64,000 nucleotides of DNA from contig NC_026482.1 of NCBI RefSeq assembly GCF_000328475.2, positions 186,001-250,000 on the forward strand, given 5' to 3'. This document shows, one piece after another, positions 62,301-64,000 of this stretch. The translations under genes and the position numbers were made by a program. Every line of letters begins with the position of its first letter. Position 1 is the stretch's first letter. Below the pieces are notes generated by a model. It saw nothing but the letters and a program-made list of their open reading frames with translations, was not told the origin of the DNA and did no database searches. The stretch comes from Mycosarcoma maydis (Eukaryota > Basidiomycota > Ustilaginomycetes > Ustilaginales).

Positions 62301-63196
62301 GCTTCTGCCGGGGCGCTGAGGCTGGTGGAAGACGCTTCGGGGTCCGATTCTTGCTTTGTTAGAGATTTGGTCGTCTGCGAGTCGGTGACAGCTTGCTGCT
62401 CATCTTGCACCGCTGCTTGGCCGCTACTTGGGCTGTCGGCTCCTGGGTAGACAAAGTCATCTTGATCTTCCTCTTGGTCTGCAGCCTCAGTGGTATATTT
62501 CGAGGTTGACACAGCATCGGAGGCTGTCTGAGCTTGTGCGCTGACGAGCCCATTCTGGTGTGGGATCGAGTGGTCACCTCGTTGCTCTTCGACTTTGGAT
62601 ACCGCAACAGGATCCAAGGCAGAGGGTTGCTGCGGTTGTTCGTGGTCGAGAGGAGCATGGTCAGGACGAGGCGAGACCGTGTCTGAGCTGTATGCGCTGT
62701 TAAGTGGGTCATCGAAGTCATGGACGTTGGCAACAGCGTGAGGCTCAAAGTGATTCGGTTGCAAGGATCGGGACGGCTTGAAGACGGAGGCGTTGGGAGA
62801 CAAGGTGCTTTGCGAGGCCTTGGAAGGATGTGAGGTGGTTGAAGAGGTCGCCCACAGGTTTTCGGCTTCGTAGGGAGCGAACTTGGGTCTGCGAGAATCG
62901 CTGGCGGAGGAAGAAGGCTTGGAGCCAAAGGAGGAGCTGTCGCGGGTCAGCCTGGCAGATAAGCCAAAGGAAGGCAAGTCGGAGGAATCGTAGGTGGGTT
63001 GAGCAGCACGGTTGGCCTTGACATGTTGTGGAGCATGCATGCTGGCGCTTGCACCTCCGTTGGCATCATCAGAACGAGAGCGGGTGGCCTCGTGTTGGGA
63101 TGATGATGTACTATCGCCGACGTCAGCCCAGATATGGTGAGGCGAGGCAGTGCCGGCGTCATTGTGAATGATGTTAGCCGGGTCTGGTATCGTCAT
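59333..63196 (-). CDS. Ankyrin-FYVE-RING protein, candidate ubiquitin ligase of endosomes
   Basis: 1,287 residues, one exon, start at 63196 (MTIPDPANII). Order: a disordered Ser/Ala-rich region (1-330); about four to five ankyrin repeats (about 363-525: GLVPLHFAAKDGKTDIVRWL, GETALHKAAMAGKLSVASLL, GWTALHNACSRGYLDLVRLL); a long linker with an acidic run (DEDEDEDAADDDDDE); a FYVE zinc finger (about 1050-1140, with WQRD, RKHHCRRCG and CDACSSKRA); and a C-terminal RING-H2 (about 1241-1280, CSICMEDF ... CYFHRGCIDSWFKRGRECPVH). FYVE fingers bind phosphatidylinositol 3-phosphate on endosomes and RING fingers recruit ubiquitin-conjugating enzymes. FYVE followed by RING is the layout of yeast Pib1; the ankyrin part is added. 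An extra CPVC...H..C zinc-finger-like segment precedes the RING. Confidence 0.9.
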   Translation of the reverse strand: MTIPDPANIIHNDAGTASPHHIWADVGDSTSSSQHEATRSRSDDANGGASASMHAPQHVKANRAAQPTYDSSDLPSFGLSARLTRDSSSFGSKPSSSASDSRRPKFAPYEAENLWATSSTTSHPSKASQSTLSPNASVFKPSRSLQPNHFEPHAVANVHDFDDPLNSAYSSDTVSPRPDHAPLDHEQPQQPSALDPVAVSKVEEQRGDHSIPHQNGLVSAQAQTASDAVSTSKYTTEAADQEEDQDDFVYPGADSPSSGQAAVQDEQQAVTDSQTTKSLTKQESDPEASSTSLSAPAEAEHIVVGSAAEQSLTSSAPAETAVHIDYDTLAQLCSRGPLSDLQSFFHTAQESGLSMFSLSNDPNPGNGLVPLHFAAKDGKTDIVRWLITQAGAIVEMEDREGETALHKAAMAGKLSVASLLLSHGADANAQDADGWTALHNACSRGYLDLVRLLVDRGHAQIDVQGGRGAWTPLMNAASKGHLPVVRHLTAKYHADPFVRNAAGETAFDVAAATFEVYICEILERYEAERWNASKFTTSSPSRSGAIVPGRGPYEPLALHTTIPVILHENQRLDTRLQTLALNGGKPRWSSSSAARAHKPDRRSPSSMPPGPLAPSRTRHVPMRQDDVGLPTRSLPYKLRLRSRVGPAAARRRAAALAAQHTPNPQDCHDDDLASTPTPESVLQARRGTSSVNGASAQHADAESSHFWLCEWQLDTTHPLVDVEHGWQYAQSFDALDDKWSSQPPPPLERLLEGRGLSASVTRAITGGAGFANAQAEQEISSSSWVRRRRWIRVLRRRLDIEFGDDLEACEGATGAGAEHLVLSSESQSNGDGSHGLSTAAIMAAQEAAKSECSQLGPDADYVSRAKALAGPSAASGATPADAMGADRDELARRIARLVMANTELRAAFEDDDVERRSRAEELRKEYALQLGQLREAAGLDEDEDEDAADDDDDEFIYPNSYKDDGASVFTRLVNGETSGTLSRPSLSQRQSSAASMLRNSVAPSEAGTSLAAARSADLAANREFRVPTNEAPNKVVLRHGPTMREQNLQPQWQRDEEAKDCIGCGRHFTFFLRKHHCRRCGRIFCDACSSKRAQLRMAELVVDPSLPSMAASEVLAPTRVCNGCHAELQLPPQLQNMRGADAMMAASRSRGADEVSGRSILETQLEDGAFRSTLAPPSDVSSRASELTECPVCSTTLSALGGSEEQEAHVRNCLENGGGGSMQGGRYLVYKLPEDSPIVGKECSICMEDFVANSTIARLPCLCYFHRGCIDSWFKRGRECPVHARDW

Positions 63197-63409
63197 GTCG
63201 ATTCAGACCATGCAAGAGTGCGGTGTGTGCGATTCAAGTTGGTCGATGGACGACAAGTGCCAAGAGCTGCGGTACCGACCGAGGTGCTCCACACGACACC
63301 TACGACTCAGATTTTAGGGTTGGTGTGCTTTGTCTTTCAATCATGAATGATCTGCGCAACCTGCGTGTGCAAGGCGAGGAAACACGAACACGGAAAGGAA
63401 GAAAATTCA

Positions 63410-63430
63410 CAAATCACGAATCACGAATAT
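63410..63430. repeat. Heptamer array, CGAATCA type, 3 units
   Basis: Units are CAAATCA, CGAATCA and CGAATAT. Confidence 0.7.
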
Positions 63431-63493
63431 AGAAGCGTGAAGCATCGGACGAGGATCTAACAAGGCACATGCGGGATCGTGGATCTGATCTGT

Positions 63494-63535
63494 GATCGTG
63501 GATCGTGGATCGTGGGTCGGGGGTCGGGGGTCGGG
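63494..63535. repeat. Heptamer array, GATCGTG/GGTCGGG type, 6 units
   Basis: Three perfect GATCGTG units are followed by three perfect GGTCGGG units. Looser units (GATCGTG, GATCTGA) precede it from 63475. The block structure shows a change of unit followed by copying. Confidence 0.92.
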
Positions 63536-64000
63536 GTGTTGGCTCAGGGTTCCCGGATTAATCTTGGATCATGGAAAGAGGAGTGGCCATACACGAAAGG
63601 CATGAGGGAAAAGAGACAGTCATGAGTCTGCGAGTGCCGAGTTGGGCTACGGAAAGTGGCCGACATGCTTTCGGCGCATGCCACACACGACAAGCGCCGA
63701 CAGCGAGACCAACACAAGATTTGATCAATGCAGTGCACGCACGCGGCACGCAGCTCATGCACGACGCGCCCACACTTCGGCAGCTAGTCCGAGCCTCGTT
63801 CATGCAGCACTAGATCAGTCACAGAAATGAAGACACCGACATACTGAACTGAACACACACGCTCGCACACAATCGCGCACGCTCTCACACGCTCTCACAC
63901 GCTGTCGTTCACACGCTGTGCACACTCGTGACTGTGGCTGGTTCGGCAGATCCGACGGTATGCTCCCCTAACGCCCCTCCGCTGTTGTGGTCGCTCGAGT

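Larger units (their letters stand above)
63197..64000. other. Intergenic region at window end
   Basis: Upstream region of the ankyrin-FYVE-RING gene. It contains heptamer arrays (63410-63430, 63494-63535) and, at 63848-63930, CACACGCTCT-type decamer repeats. No gene is supported. Confidence 0.55.

Noticed and set aside
63848..63930. CACACGCTCT-like repeats as a CRISPR-like array
   Set aside because: The units are short decamers without spacers, and the organism is a eukaryote.

Overview
The window is a piece of a fungal nuclear chromosome, most likely from a smut fungus (Ustilaginales: Ustilago, Sporisorium, Pseudozyma and relatives). The signs are long, mostly intronless genes for large low-complexity proteins, short introns with GTRAGT donors, alanine/serine/glutamine-rich regulators, and intergenic DNA full of variants of the heptamer AATCGTG. 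The species cannot be fixed from the sequence alone. Two runs of exactly 100 N (4787-4886, 16118-16217) are scaffold gaps, and both fall inside genes.

Left part (1-25 kb): a GT31-type glycosyltransferase (minus, cut by the window edge), an alpha-arrestin-like protein interrupted by a gap, a 5.2 kb gene-free stretch, a very glutamine-rich putative transcriptional regulator with a 75-codon polyQ tract, adenylate kinase (two exons), and an APC3/Cdc27-like TPR protein facing it.

Middle (25-41 kb): a secreted two-LysM protein, an uncharacterised gene, a mitochondrial release factor 1, a bHLH factor with an unusually long loop, an intron-containing tRNA-His(GTG), a single-pass membrane protein, a DUF7330-like protein, a perfect 18-copy heptamer array, and a two-exon Zn2Cys6 regulator.

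Right part (41-64 kb): an 11.4 kb stretch with no gene I can support, then a compact housekeeping cluster. This holds an enoyl-CoA hydratase/isomerase whose third exon ends in the peroxisomal signal SKL, a five-exon Pmp3-type proteolipid divergent from it, mitochondrial phosphatidylserine decarboxylase, an Nnf1-like kinetochore protein, and an ankyrin-FYVE-RING protein.

The genes do not form one pathway and I see no biosynthetic cluster. The most unusual non-genic signal is a set of short tandem arrays scattered between genes. They differ in sequence but nearly all have a period of exactly 7 bp, and they are built from blocks of neighbouring units that differ by point changes. Two introns (in the hydratase and in the Nnf1-like gene) are multiples of three without stop codons, so they look like coding sequence.
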